A stretch of DNA of 64,000 nt from Fremontodendron californicum (GCA_030761205.1 JAULJL010000021.1:13745160-13809159); one strand, 5' to 3'; counted from the stretch's first letter, positions 44,795 through 57,144 are shown. Numbers and translations: made by a program. Notes: generated by a model from the letters alone, not told the origin.

Positions 44795-46306
44795 TGATAA
44801 CTCGTATAATTATATAGTTTTTAGTTATGTTTTATTATTGTTTTGTGTCAAATACGAGTTATTATTGCTTAGTCTACTTGTGTTTATGATCTTTTATATT
44901 TTTATGTAATTTGGTGTTTTTCATGAGTTTCTTTCAGTGATTTCAGATTACTAGGTTAAATAAAGAATTAAGGGCAAATCCAGTTCAGTTTCAGTTCCGA
45001 CACCTTTTGCCATATCAGCTATATCTGGAGTTTCACTGAAGCAATAAGGCTGAAATTTTAACCGTGCATAGTTAAGAGGCATATCTATCTTTTTCATGTT
45101 TTACACTTCTTGAAACGGAGTCGTTTTCCCTACCGAAATCAACCATCAAGTTGGCTGATGTGCAATGACGTCTGTTCTGCACCGTTTTGGTATTTTGACC
45201 ATATCTTCCGATCCACATGAGCAAATGATCTGATTCCAACGGCTATGGATTCGTAACTGATAGGGGTATATTCTTCTAGAATACCATTTTATTAGATCGA
45301 GCCTCCAACATTGACAAACTCGACCATCAAGCTGGCTGATCAGAATTGTCATACAATATGACGAAAATTGTTAGAAAAATGCACCCACCTATTATACCTA
45401 CCTTTGAAATTTGTAAAGCTTGTCTCTTGTCATTTAGCCCTCCAAAATGTGTATAAATAGAGGGCCTTGGATGAGTATTGAGAAAAACATTATACATTGG
45501 TAGGATATTAGCCATTGTAATAAAATTCTCTAAGTTTTCTTCTTCTTTCCTTTCTCTAGTTTTCTTTTTCTTTATTTACTTATGCTTCTTACATTTCTTT
45601 TCATTTTATTCATATCTAGTATGTGTTGCTAATCATATTGTTGAGGTGATGAGGTGAAGCTCTTGGTAAATGCTAAGGTTAGTCTCTTAAACTTGAGCTA
45701 AAATGAATCATCATTTATAAACATTAGTATAGATAATATTTTCTTTTGGTTTAAAATCATACTTGCAAAGTAGAGATCTTGATTCATTATTGACAATGAA
45801 AATGGCACAGTAAATGCTTGGTTTCATAACCTTGATTTGTTGTAGACATATACCTTGGCATAAGGAATGCTTGGACTCTTTTTGTGAGTTTTGAGGACAC
45901 CAAATGAACATAATATCATATGCTATGGACGTTGGACAATTTGGACTGAATTGCTAAACCTTCCGATTGGAACCTCCCTTATGTGTGGATTTCAATTGTG
46001 TAATAAAACAAGATTAATCTTAGCATAACACCAAGAGTGGATTCTCTAACCTCAACATCTTTTCTTATCGTTTTTTATATCTTGTTTAATTTCTTTTATG
46101 TTATTTTGTTTATTTTGTTCTCTAATATCTTGTTTACTTTCTTTGTTATTGATTCCCTAATATCTTGTTTATTTTCTTTTTCTTATATATTTATAAACTT
46201 ATACTTACTAATACGCTTCCCTGTGGTTCGACCTCGGACACCCGAGAATTTATTACTTGAACATAACCTGCACTTGGGTTTACAACTCTTAATTGAGTCT
46301 CCATCA
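44795..46306 (+). repeat. 5' LTR of element B (1512 bp)
   Basis: TGATAACTCG...GAGTCTCCATCA. TATAAATA is at 45452-45459 and AATAAA at 45519-45524. The first ~780 bases match element A; from about 45578 onward R/U5 is unrelated to A. Small ORFs inside it are not genes. Confidence 0.93.
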
Positions 46307-46789
46307 AGTTTTTGGCGCCGTTGCCGGGGAAGCAATACTAAGTATATAAGTTTATAAGTATATTTATTTTTTATTGGCTGGTTATACCGCCTATATTTAT
46401 TTTTATTGGCTGGTTATACCGCCTAATTTTCTATATTTATTTTTATTGGCTGGTTATACCGCCTAATTTTCTATATATTTATGTTTATATTTATATAAAT
46501 ATATTATCTGTATATTAACTTTGTTTTATTTTTATTGGCTGGTTATACCGCCTAATTTTATATATTTATTTTTATTGGCTGGTTATACCGCCTAATTTAG
46601 TATATTTATTTTTATTGGCTGGTTATACCGCCTAATTTTCTATATATTTATGTTTATATTTATATAAATATATTATCTGTATATTAACTTTGTTTTATGC
46701 TTGTTTGGCGACGTGATTTTAAATCTCGTCGTTTAGTTAGATTTTATTGTGAAACTTTTTCAGGTAATCTTTCTAATACAACTCCTACC
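46307..46789 (+). repeat. Leader of element B: PBS and six GGCTGGTTATACCGCC repeats
   Basis: PBS TGGCGCCGTTGCCGGGGA (tRNA-Asp type) is at 46313-46330. From about 46355 to 46640 six copies of 'TTTTTATTGGCTGGTTATACCGCC' occur, part of them inside a longer duplicated block ending 'TATCTGTATATTAACTTTG'. Each unit can fold as a short hairpin (GGC-GGT paired with ACC-GCC). CAG|GTAATC at 46761-46769 is a possible splice donor before the gag ATG at 46790. Confidence 0.8.
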
Positions 46790-49700
46790 ATGGCTGACAA
46801 TGAAAGTGTTCATGCTAAAGATGAGAACAGACAAGTACGCACCATGCGTGACTACTTGCAACCAACTCGAAGCTCATCACCCTCTTGTTTTATTTTTCCT
46901 CTCAATGCAAACAACTCTCGTTTTAAACCAGGTATGATAGCTTTGCTTCCAAATTTCCATGGGTTAGAATCGGAAAGTGCTTACTCGTTTCTAAAAGACT
47001 TCGAAGATGTATGTGTCACCTTTAATGACCAACAATGTACAAATGAAATTGTCAAGCTAAAATTATTTCCTTTTTCTTTAAAAGATAAAGCAAAAATTTG
47101 GCTTCATAATTTAAAACCAAGGTCAATTGGCACATGGCAAGAATTACAAACTGAGTTTCTAAAGAAATTTTTCCCAGCACATAAAACTACTGCTTTGAAA
47201 AGACAGATTCAAAATTTCAATCAAAATCAAAATGAAGCATTTTTTCAGTGCTGGGAGCGTTTTAAAGATTTGTTAAGTTCTTGTCCACATCATGGTTTTG
47301 AAAAATGGCGTCTTATTAGTTTCTTTTATGAAAGTTTAACTCCCGAAACTAAACAATTTGTTGAAACAATGTGTAACGGTGAGTTTCTAGAAAAAGAACC
47401 TGAAGAAGCCTTTGACTACCTAGACCATTTGGCAGATAACTCTCAAGCCTGGCACACAGATAATTCCTCTGAAAGCTCCAATAGATCTAATCTTGTTTCT
47501 AACAGAGGTAAATATCATTTTAGTCAAGAAGATGAGATAAAAGCTAAAGTAGCTAATTTGGCTAGAAAGATTGAAGCCATGGAACTTAGAGAAGTAAAAG
47601 AAGTCAAAACGGTTAAAAATGAAGAAAGTTGTGGAATTTGTGAAATCATGGGACACCCCACTTCTGAATGTCCAAACATTCCCATTCTTAAAGAAGCGTT
47701 GCATGATCAAGTAAATTCCATAAACACATTTAAAAAGCCTTTTCCTTCTCCTCACTCTGAAACTTATAACCCTGAATGGAGAAATCATCCCAACTTCAGT
47801 TGGCGAAATAATAATCATGTTCAGGTACCACAATCTCAAAAGCCGGGCAACACTTTTTCCTATCAACCTTCAAGTGTACAAACCTTGGAAGAGACATTGC
47901 AAGCATTCATGCAAACACAAGCAAATGTGAATAACCAAACTTCACAGGACATCAATGAGATCAAAAACACCTTGTCCACGTTGACAGCTTTATTACGCAC
48001 TCAAGAAAAAGGTAAGTTTCCTGCTCAACCTCAGCCTAACCCTTCTACTCAATGTCTTGTTTCTTGCTCCAATGAAACTCAACAGGAAAATGCCAGTTCT
48101 ATCACAACTCTTCGAAGTGGAAAGGCAATTGACAAAAAGATTCCATCAAAAGACCAAGATCCTCTTTCCCCTCCGAAAAGTAATGGTAAGGATGATGGTA
48201 AGTCTGAACTTCTTGAAAATTTGGACAAAGAAAAAGGTATGCATCCTGCTCCTTTTCCTCAAAGGTTGCAAACAATAAAGAATTTGAATCAAAATGCAGA
48301 AATTTATGAACTTTTAAAACAAGTTAAGATTAATATTCCTTTATTGGATGCAATCAAACAAGTTCCATCTTATGCTAAATTTTTGAAGGACATGTGCACA
48401 GTTAAAAGGAAACATAATGTACAAAAGAAAGCATTTCTGACGGAAAGTGTGAGCTCAATCATTCAGCACCTTACTCCACCAAAATTCAAAGATCCTGGAT
48501 GTCCAACAATCTCATGCATCATTGGAAACACTAGAATAGAACGTGCATTGCTTGATCTTGGTGCTAGTGTTAATCTTTTGCCTTTTTCTGTTTATCAACA
48601 GTTAGGTTTAGGTGAACTCAAGGAAACACCTGTTACACTTCAACTAGCTGATCGTTCTGTAAAAATTCCTCGAGGGATAGTTGAAGATGTTTTAGTTCAA
48701 ATTGATAATTTTTACTTCCCTATTGATTTTATTGTTTTGGACACACATCCTGTTTCAAATCCAAATGTTCAAATTCCTGTTATATTAGGCCGTCCATTTC
48801 TTGCAACTTCTAATGCTCTGATAAATTGCAGGAATGGTAATTTGAACATTTCTTTTGGAAATATGACTTTAGAATTAAATGTGTTCAACATTTGCAAGCA
48901 ACCTGGTGATGATTCAGAAGTACATGAAGTGGATTTCATTGAAGAACTTGTTCATGAACATCTCACCACTACCACATTCCATGATCCTTTAGAAGCTTAT
49001 TTAATTGAATGTGAGTTTGATAATGCTTCAGAAATTTCACACACTGATTCTTTGTTAAATTCTTTTCAGGATAAGCATTGTTGGAAACAAAAGTTTGAGG
49101 AACTTCCATCACTCACAAATGTCACTGTACCATCAACTATTGAACCACCCAAGCTGGATTTAAAACCATTGCCATCCGAGCTAAAATATTCCTTTTTGGG
49201 TGAGAATGAAACTTTTCCAGTCATAATTTCTTCACATCTTGATGAACTACAAGAAGGTAAGTTGTTACAACTTTTGAAGATGCACAAAAATGCATTAGGA
49301 TGGACCTTAGCTGACATAAAGGGAATAAGCCCATTAATCTACACACATAATATTTATTTAGAGGAAAATGCTAAACCCTCTAGACAAATGCAACGAAGGC
49401 TTAATCCTAATATGAAAGAAGTAGTGAGAAATGAAGTCATTAAACTTTTAGATAATGGAATCATTTATCCTATCTCTGATAGCAAATGGGTAAGTCCTAC
49501 TCAAGTCGTACCTAAGAAATCTGGAGTTACTGTAGTTAAAAATGAAAACAATGAATTAATTCCAACTAGGACTGTTACTGGTTGGCGCATGTGCATTGAC
49601 TATAGGAAACTTAACTCAGTGACGAGGAAAGATCATTTCCCTTTGCCTTTCATGGATCAAATCTTAGAAAGAGTTGCAGGGCATGAGTTTTATTGTTTTC

Positions 49701-52057
49701 TAGATGGATATTCTGGATATAATCAAATTGCCATTGCACTTGAGGACCAAGAGAAAACCACTTTTACATGTCCTTTTGGTACTTTTGCATATCGTAGAAT
49801 GCCATTTGGATTATGTAACGCCCCTGCCACATTTCAAAGATGCATGCTTAGTATTTTTAGTGACATGATTGAACGTAATCTTGAGATTTTCATGGATGAT
49901 TTTTCTGTTTCTGGTGATTCATTTGATGATTGCTTAGCCAATTTGAAAAATGTATTGATTAGGTGTGAAAAAAAAATCTTGTTCTTAATTGGGAAAAATG
50001 TCATTTCATGGTCACTAAAGGTATTGTATTAGGTCACATTGTTTCTGCAAAAAGGATTGAGGTAGACAAGTCAAAAATTGAATTGATTGCTAATCTACCC
50101 ACACCAAAGACAGTAAAGGACATTAGGTCATTCTTGGGACATGCAGGTTTTTATAGAAGATTCATAAAAGATTTTAGCACGATATCTAAACCTCTATGTA
50201 ATCTTTTAATGAAAGACACTGCATTTGAATGGACTAAAGATTGTGAAGATGCTTTTGAAAAACTCAAAAATATGCTCACTACTGCTCCTATTATGAGATC
50301 TCCTGATTGGTCTTTACCATTTGAAATAATGTGTGATGCTAGTGACTATGCTGTTGGTGCTGTGTTAGGACAAAGGAAAGATAATAAACCACATGTAATT
50401 TACTATGCAAGTAAAACTTTAAATAGAGCCCAAATGAATTATTCCACTACAGAAAAGGAATTACTTGCAGTTGTTTTTGCATTGGATAAATTCAGATCTT
50501 ACCTTGTTGGATCATCAATTGTTGTCTTTAGTGATCATGCAGCTTTAAAATATCTTCTCTCTAAGAAGGATGCAAAACCTAGGTTGCTGAGGTGGATCCT
50601 TTTGCTGCAAGAATTTGACATCACCATTCGAGATAAAAAAGGAGTAGAAAATGTGGTGGCTGATCATTTATCAAGACTTGTTTGTGATGAATCTTTTGGA
50701 ACCTCACCAATAAATGATACTTTTCCTGATGAACAACTTCTAATTGTCTCCACGACACCTTGGTTTGCTGACATTGCTAATTTTCTTGCTACAGGAAAAA
50801 TTCCTTCTCAATGGAGCCCCCAAGATAAAAGGAAGTTTCTGAATGAGGTAAAGAAGTTCTATTGGGATGACCCTTACTTGTTCAAATATTGTCCTGATCA
50901 GATTTTTCGAAGATGCATTCCCGACAATGAGGTAAGTAGTGTAATTAAGTTTTGTCATTCTGAGGCATGTGGTGGTCATTTTTCATCAAAGAAAACTGCT
51001 GCAAAAATTTTACAGTGTGGATTTTACTGGCCAACTTTATTCAAAGATGCACATAATTTTTGCAAGTCATGTGAAAGTTGTCAAAAATTAGGTTCCATTT
51101 CGAAAAGAAACATGATGCCTTTGAACCCAATTCTTGTAATTGAAATTTTTGACTGTTGGGGTATTGATTTCATGGGACCATTTCCACCATCTTTTGGTTT
51201 CTTATACATTTTAGTTGCAATAGATTATGTTTCAAAGTGGATAGAGGCAATTCCATGTCGAAATAATGATCACAAAACAGTGATTAAATTTTTAAAAGAA
51301 AATATTTTGAGTCGATTTGGAATTCCTCGATCTATCATAAGTGATGGGGGAACACATTTTTGCAACAAGGTTTTTGAAACATTAATGAAGAAATATGCCA
51401 TTACACACAAAGTTGCAACCCCTTATCACCCGTAGACAAATGGACAGGTAGAATTAGCAAATAGGGAGATTAAACAAATTTTGGAAAAGACGGTTAATCC
51501 AAATCGCAAAGATTGGTCCCTTAGACTTAACGATGCATTATGGGCCTATCGAACAGCTTTTAAAACAGCATTGGGCATGTCTCCTTATAGGCTAGTTTAT
51601 GGAAAACCTTGTCATTTACCTGTGGAACTTGAGCATAAAGCATATTGGGCCATTAAAATGTTCAACTCAAACCTTGATGACGCTTCTAATTTACGGAAAT
51701 TACAAATAAATGAACTTGAGGAACTCAGAAAAAGATGCATATGAGCATTCTAAAATTCATAAAGAAAGAACTAAAGCCTTTCATGACAAGTTAATTTCAA
51801 GAAAAACATTTGATGTTGGACAAAAAGTTCTACTTTATAATTCTAGACTTCACATATTTCCTGGTAAGTTGAGATCAAGATGGACTGGCCCATTTGTGGT
51901 TAAGCATGTGTATCATTATGGAGCAGTTGACATTGAGAATCCTAGAAATGGTAACGTATTCAAGGTAAATGGACAAAGACTCAAACTCTTTTTGGAAAAT
52001 CATGTTACTCAAGAAGAGGTTGTTTTTCTTTTTGATCCTTGTTTTGAAAATAACTAG
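46790..52057 (+). pseudogene. Athila Gag-Pol polyprotein of element B (three lesions)
   Basis: Start taken at MADNESVHAKDEN (46790), although the frame is open from 46697. Gag (FPFSLKDKAKIWLHNLKP), zinc knuckle CGICEIMGHPTSEC, protease LLDLGASVNLLP and RT (WRMCIDYRKLNS, FMDDFSVSGDSF) lie in the first frame. A slip in a run of nine A (about 49968-49976) shifts the frame and ends it at 50032. RNase H and the front of integrase (FCHSEACGGHF, GIDFMGPF, ISDGGTHF) continue from 50008. The glutamine codon of the YHPQTNG motif is TAG at 51433-51435. A second slip near 51725-51735 precedes the C-terminus. Catalytic residues are kept apart from these lesions. Similar in order to element A but clearly a different subfamily. 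Confidence 0.9.
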
Positions 52058-52256
52058 ATGTAAATATAATTTTTACTAATTTCCAAAAAAAAAAAAATAA
52101 TAATAATAATAATACATTTTTTTTAACCACGGTTAAATGGCGGATAACGGTACTCCGTGATTATTTAAGTCGGTTCCATCAGCTACCCACAAAACTGATA
52201 TTGTATATAAATTTCTCTTTCAATTTCTCTTTCATTTTTTTTATTTTTCTTTTAGG
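52058..52256 (+). promoter_or_regulatory. Pol-to-cassette spacer of element B with TATA-like box and acceptor-like site
   Basis: After the integrase stop come an A-rich/AAT microsatellite (52087-52113) and sequence shared with element A. TATATAAA at 52204-52211 and the T-rich TTTTCTTTTAG ending at 52255 lie directly before the ATG at 52257. Confidence 0.45.
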
Positions 52257-52793
52257 ATGGATGATATTCTCAAAAGATTGCAGAAACGATTCCCTCCTTT
52301 TCCTCGAAATATTTTACTGAAGCTTTACCAAGTTCGATTTGAAAGATTAAGAATGCTTATGCACAAAGGGATTCCTGAAGACATACGTTGGATAATTGAA
52401 GCCAAGGTACGTGAAGATGAATATCTTCCTGTTTTGCATTTACCAGGTACAGGTAGAAGCACTTTTGCAAAGAAGCGACGAGCAAAGCGCATGAGTTCAA
52501 ATTGCCACAAATGTGCACGATGGACGTGTAACGGTAAATGCCGTTCTATTGGGATTTCGTCCTCTAATCGAGATGATAAAATTGAATTCATTAAGGATGG
52601 ACTGAGTAAGGAGAATTTGGGTAATATCCAACTTTCTCTTTAGACGCATCCTAGTGGAGACGTACAAAGAGAAATTCTTGATTTATGGCCGCAATTCCAA
52701 AGGGAATGGCAACATCTTGGGAATTTGATGTTAAAAGACCCTGTTTGCCAGCTTGTAAGAAATCTGGATGGGAAGCATATCCTCGACTCATAG
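52257..52793 (+). pseudogene. Cysteine-rich nucleic-acid-binding-like ORF, truncated copy (element B)
   Basis: Same 179-codon frame as 23024-23560, with a handful of base changes. Codon 129 is TAG (52641-52643) where element A has GAG. The first 128 residues, including the basic tract and all four cysteines, remain encodable, so the truncated product might keep nucleic-acid binding. The rest of the frame is open to 52793. Confidence 0.8.
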
Positions 52794-53163
52794 AAGGCGT
52801 TTAAGCCGTTTCTGGACGTAAAACCAGAGGAAGATGTGAGCCACAATCACAACTACAATAAATGACTTCTCAGCTTTTGGTTTGATTTGCAATAATTTCA
52901 TTTCGGTTTAATTTAAGTGTTGTTCGATTTGTGTAATTATTCTCGTTTTTTTTTTTTTTTTTTGCATTGGTCTTTTACGGTTGATTTTTCTTCTCTTTTT
53001 GATTTTCTTCCTGAAATCACGCAAAAATCTTTTGTTAGGTTAACATTTTCTTCTGACAGGTCAAATACACTTTCGGCGACATTATTACTCTTGTCTGATT
53101 CATTACTCAGTCCTCTATATATTACACCATATACTCATTCTCTTTCAGGCACTTGAAAAAAAA
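52794..53163 (+). promoter_or_regulatory. Spacer before the LOG-like gene of element B
   Basis: About 370 T-rich bases without a gene, near-identical to 23561-23932. TATATATT is at 53116-53123 and CTCTTTCAG ends at 53148, 15 bases before the ATG. Confidence 0.45.
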
Positions 53164-53811
53164 ATGGAAAGTACTTCGTCCCAGCTCATTAAAAAAATTT
53201 GTGTCTTTGGAGGTGCTTATCCAGGGAAAAATAACATATTCGCTGATGAAGCCATAAGAGTTGGAGTAATACTTGCCCAACAAAAGATCCAGTTGATTTA
53301 TGGAGGCGGTAGTACGGGTCTAATGGGAGCAGTCGCTACAGCAGCACACGCCGGAGGAAGTCCAGTTCTAGGAATCGTGCCAAAACTATTCACAGATTTT
53401 TGTGGACCTACCGTGGGTAAAGAAATACAAGTCTGGAGTATCCCTGAACGGATGACAATCATGTACCATTCTGCCGATGCATTCATTGCTTTACCAGGAG
53501 GTCTGGGTACATTGGAAGAAATAGCTTGCGTGGCTTCTTGGTCATCTTTGGTCACAAATAAGAAACCCATTGGTTTGCTTAATATTAATGGTTATTTTAG
53601 TAATTTGCTTTCATATTTAGATAATGCTGTGGATAATGGATTCATGTTTTCAGAGGCAAGGAGAACCATAATTTCTGCTACAACCATTGAAGATTTACTC
53701 AAAAAGCTCCAAGCTTATGAGTATTTATCTGCTACGGTTGTTTTGCAAACGCTCGGAAAAAGAAAAAGAGATATGGACGAGCAAGGAGTGGATTGCACTT
53801 TGTCTTTGTGA
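53164..53811 (+). CDS. LOG-like cytokinin riboside 5'-monophosphate phosphoribohydrolase (215 aa, intact)
   Basis: LOG enzymes split cytokinin nucleotides into the active base and ribose 5-phosphate. The whole Rossmann-like fold is present: KKICVFGGAYPG (residues 10-21, usually FCGSSxG), IYGGGSTGLMG (45-55), SPVLGIVPKLF (66-76), SADAFIALPGGLGTLEE (103-119, with the catalytic PGGxGTxxE) and KPIGLLNINGYFSNLLSYLD. Length equals plant LOGs. The family's usual Arg-Lys pair before the PGG motif is Arg-Met here (R96-M97), and the CGSS motif is changed, so activity is uncertain. A basic KRKRD patch near the C-terminus is extra. The gene is intronless, unlike plant LOG genes, which fits capture through RNA. 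It sits between the cysteine-rich ORF and the 3' spacer of a retrotransposon. Alternatively it is a LOG-fold protein with another nucleotide substrate. Confidence 0.9.
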   Translation: MESTSSQLIKKICVFGGAYPGKNNIFADEAIRVGVILAQQKIQLIYGGGSTGLMGAVATAAHAGGSPVLGIVPKLFTDFCGPTVGKEIQVWSIPERMTIMYHSADAFIALPGGLGTLEEIACVASWSSLVTNKKPIGLLNINGYFSNLLSYLDNAVDNGFMFSEARRTIISATTIEDLLKKLQAYEYLSATVVLQTLGKRKRDMDEQGVDCTLSL

Positions 53812-55615
53812 CATTATCTAACATTTTGTTTGTTGTGTCTCAGTTATAATAAGTGGTTAGCAACCTCTGCAGGTAATATCTCCTAAATTCTACCTTTAAA
53901 ATTTGACATTGGGGACAATGTCATATTTTAGTAGGGGGTAAGGGACATATTTTTGCTAATAAAAATAAAATAAAATAAAAAATTGTTGTGTTTTAAGCAA
54001 TTTAGAAGTATTCATTCTGAACAAGGTCTGAGTAAGGGAGACTTGAGACATACCTTGTCAGTTTGATTTAATCTTCTTCTTCTTCAAAAAAAAAAAAAAA
54101 AAAAAACAAACATGTTTAGGCTTAGTGTGTTTTTAGTGTGTTTTAGTTCCTTTTTAATACAATGATGAGATATGAATTGCATAAGTCTAAAACAGATTTA
54201 TTAGTGAGAAGATTTTCATGAGAATTGAGCTTGATATCAACCTTTTTATGAGCCAATGTTAATATGATATGTTGATTGAGAAAGAAGCATGTTTAGACTT
54301 AATCTGACTTGTATAATCATCCTTGTGAGTTTTTGAGCCTATAATGATTGATGCATTATACAAATCAATCTAATTTCTTTCTTGAGAGCTCTTATGATTA
54401 CATGATTCTCTAGAACTTGCTTTAAACCGTTTGAGACTATATTGATACATGTGACAACATGAATATGATAGAGGCATTAGGATTATAACCAGAGCCAAAC
54501 AGCCATCCATTATTAATGTTCTAAGAGAACATCCCCACTAGTGAGCCAATTTGAGCCTACATTAAATATGCTGTTTTATTGGTAACCACAACTTACACCT
54601 AGCCTAAATATACTTATATCCTTACCCTTGTTCTAAAGATGGATTTTTATATTTTGAGACATATTAAAAAAAAAATAAAAATAAAAAATAAGGGATATTT
54701 TTAGTTGAAAAATTTGGGTTAGAAACAAAAGATAAGTGTGGGGGAAGAAAAGAAAAGAAAAAGTCAAGAGAAAAAGAAAGGGATCATTGTCAAATACATT
54801 CCCATATTAAAAAAAAAAAATCTTCTCTTGAACTTCTAGTTAAAGTAAAGAAAAAGATGTTACAAAGTTGGTTAGAATGAAGCAAAGGCTCAACATGAAT
54901 ATTTAGCCTATGTTACCATGTACTTGTAAAGAGTTCTGAGAAATTTATTTGTATGATCTTATTATGTCTCTAAACTCTATGAACTCTTTGGAACCTTTGT
55001 GATATCTTTATCCTTTTGTTCTTTAACCACATTATAACCCTTTGGCCCCATTACAACCTTGAAAAAAGACCTCTTGATTTATGAAGTTGTATGATCTAAA
55101 TAGTGGAGAATAGGTGGACAAGCAAGCATATGGTAGAACTGTTTTCATGAGATTGATTGAGTGTAAACACTTTACCACTACTTTAAAGAGTGAAAATCAT
55201 GAGAGTATAGTGAGAAGTTGAGATTAAGTTGAATATGCACTATTTTGATTGAAATATGTTATGTTAATATTGGCTTAACTCATTTATTTACATTCAAGCA
55301 TAAATTTTTGTGAAATTCTTTGAGCTATTGATTAGTTTATAAGGCTTGTTCAAAGATTGTCTCTAATTTATATTGAAAGGATTAGGAGTAAATATTTTTA
55401 GTGTATGTAGTTTACTTATATTTTAGTTTTTCAATGTTTGTGGGTATCGTTCTAGCAAACCCTCACGAGACTAAACTCGTCCACTAGGGACACCTAGGGG
55501 TTTAAAGGCTTGTGTCACATGCTAAGTGCCACCGTGATTTCCTACGAAAATGGATTAGATTAGATTTTCTTATTTTATTTTTATTGAGTCGTTGCTAGGG
55601 ACTAGCAACAATCTA
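53812..55615 (+). other. Long 3' spacer of element B
   Basis: No supported gene in 1.8 kb. GACATTGGGGACAATGTC (53905-53922) is followed by TAGTAGGGGGTAAGGG as in element A. An A-rich run at about 54087-54109 marks the place where about 250 bases present in A are absent. AAGTGTGGGGGAAG near 54733 is a PPT-like motif far from the LTR. Confidence 0.75.
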
Positions 55616-55627
55616 AGTGTGGGGGTG
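55616..55627 (+). promoter_or_regulatory. Polypurine tract of element B
   Basis: AGTGTGGGGGTG directly before the 3' LTR at 55628, identical to that of element A. Confidence 0.8.
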
Positions 55628-57139
55628 TGATAACTCGTATAATTATATAGTTTTTAGTTATGTTTTATTATTGTTTTGTGTCAAATACGAGTTATTATTG
55701 CTTAGTCTACTTGTGTTTATGATCTTTTATATTTTTATGTAATTTGGTGTTTTTCATGAGTTTCTTTGAGTGATTTCAGATTACTAGGTTAAATAAAGAA
55801 TTAAGGGCAAATCCAGTTCAGTTCCAGTTCCGACACCTTTTGCCATATCAGCTATATCTGGTGTTTCACTGAAGCAATAAGGCTGAAATTTTAACCGTGC
55901 ATAGTTAAGAGGCATATCTATCTTTTTCATGTTTTACACTTCTTGAAACGGAGTCGTTTTCCCTACCGAAATCAACCATCAAGTTGGCTGATGTGCAATG
56001 ACGTCTGTTCTGCACCGTTTTGGTATTTTGACCATATCTTCCGATCCACATGAGCAAATGATCTTATTCCAACGGCTATGGATTCGTAACTGATAGGGGT
56101 ATATTCTTCTAGAATACCATTTTATTAGATCGAGCCTCCAACATTGACAAACTCGACCATCAAGCTGGCTGATCAGAATTGTCATACAATATGACGAAAA
56201 TTGTTAGAAAAATGCACCCACCTATTATACCTACCTTTGAAATTTGTAAAGCTTGTCTCTTGTCATTTAGCCCTCCAAAATGTGTATAAATAGAGGGCCT
56301 TGGATGAGTATTGAGAAAAACATTATACATTGGTAGGATATTAGCCATTGTAATAAAATTCTCTAAGTTTTCTTCTTCTTTCCTTTCTCTAGTTTTCTTT
56401 TTCTTTATTTACTTATGCTTCTTACATTTCTTTTCATTTTATTCATATCTAGTATGTGTTGCTAATCATATTGTTGAGGTGATGAGGTGAAGCTCTTGGT
56501 AAATGCTAAGGTTAGTCTCTTAAACTTGAGCTAAAATGAATCATCATTTATAAACATTAGTATAGATAATATTTTCTTTTGGTTTAAAATCATACTTGCA
56601 AAGTAGAGATCTTGATTCATTATTGACAATGAAAATGGCACAGTAAATGCTTGGTTTCATAACCTTGATTTGTTGTAGACATATACCTTGGCATAAGGAA
56701 TGCTTGGACTCTTTTTGTGAGTTTTGAGGACACCAAATGAACATAATATCATATGCTATGGACGTTGGACAATTTGGACTGAATTGCTAAACCTTCCGAT
56801 TGGAACCTCCCTTATGTGTGGATTTCAATTGTGTAATAAAACAAGATTAATCTTAGCATAACACCAAGAGTGGATTCTCTAACCTCAACATCTTTTCTTA
56901 TCGTTTTTTATATCTTGTTTAATTTCTTTTATGTTATTTTGTTTATTTTGTTCTCTAATATCTTGTTTACTTTCTTTGTTATTGATTCCCTAATATCTTG
57001 TTTATTTTCTTTTTCTTATATATTTATAAACTTATACTTACTAATACGCTTCCCTGTGGTTCGACCTCGGACACCCGAGAATTTATTACTTGAACATAAC
57101 CTGCACTTGGGTTTACAACTCTTAATTGAGTCTCCATCA
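55628..57139 (+). repeat. 3' LTR of element B (1512 bp)
   Basis: Same length and ends as the 5' LTR, with four base differences seen by eye, all in the first 500 bases. Followed by the duplication ATATG. Confidence 0.93.
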
Positions 57140-57144
57140 ATATG
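57140..57144. repeat. Right target-site duplication (ATATG) of element B
   Basis: Equal to 44790-44794. Ogre gag resumes immediately afterwards. Confidence 0.95.

Larger units (their letters stand above)
44795..57139 (+). mobile_element. Athila-type retrotransposon B (12.3 kb, broken polyprotein, intact LOG-like gene)
   Basis: LTRs of 1512 bp each (44795-46306 and 55628-57139) differ at four bases by eye, so the insertion is young. The order is PBS, repeat-rich leader, gag-pro-RT-RH-IN with two frameshifts and a stop, cysteine-rich ORF with one stop, intact LOG-like ORF, spacer and PPT. It is a different gag-pol subfamily from element A but shares its cassette, spacer and U3. Loss of a working polyprotein so soon after insertion suggests it moved using enzymes from another element, or decayed just afterwards. 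Confidence 0.92.

Noticed and set aside
49960..50040. Run of nine A in element B as a programmed frameshift site between RT and RNase H
   Set aside because: Element A reads through the same place in one frame, and B has two further lesions, so a simple slip is more likely.
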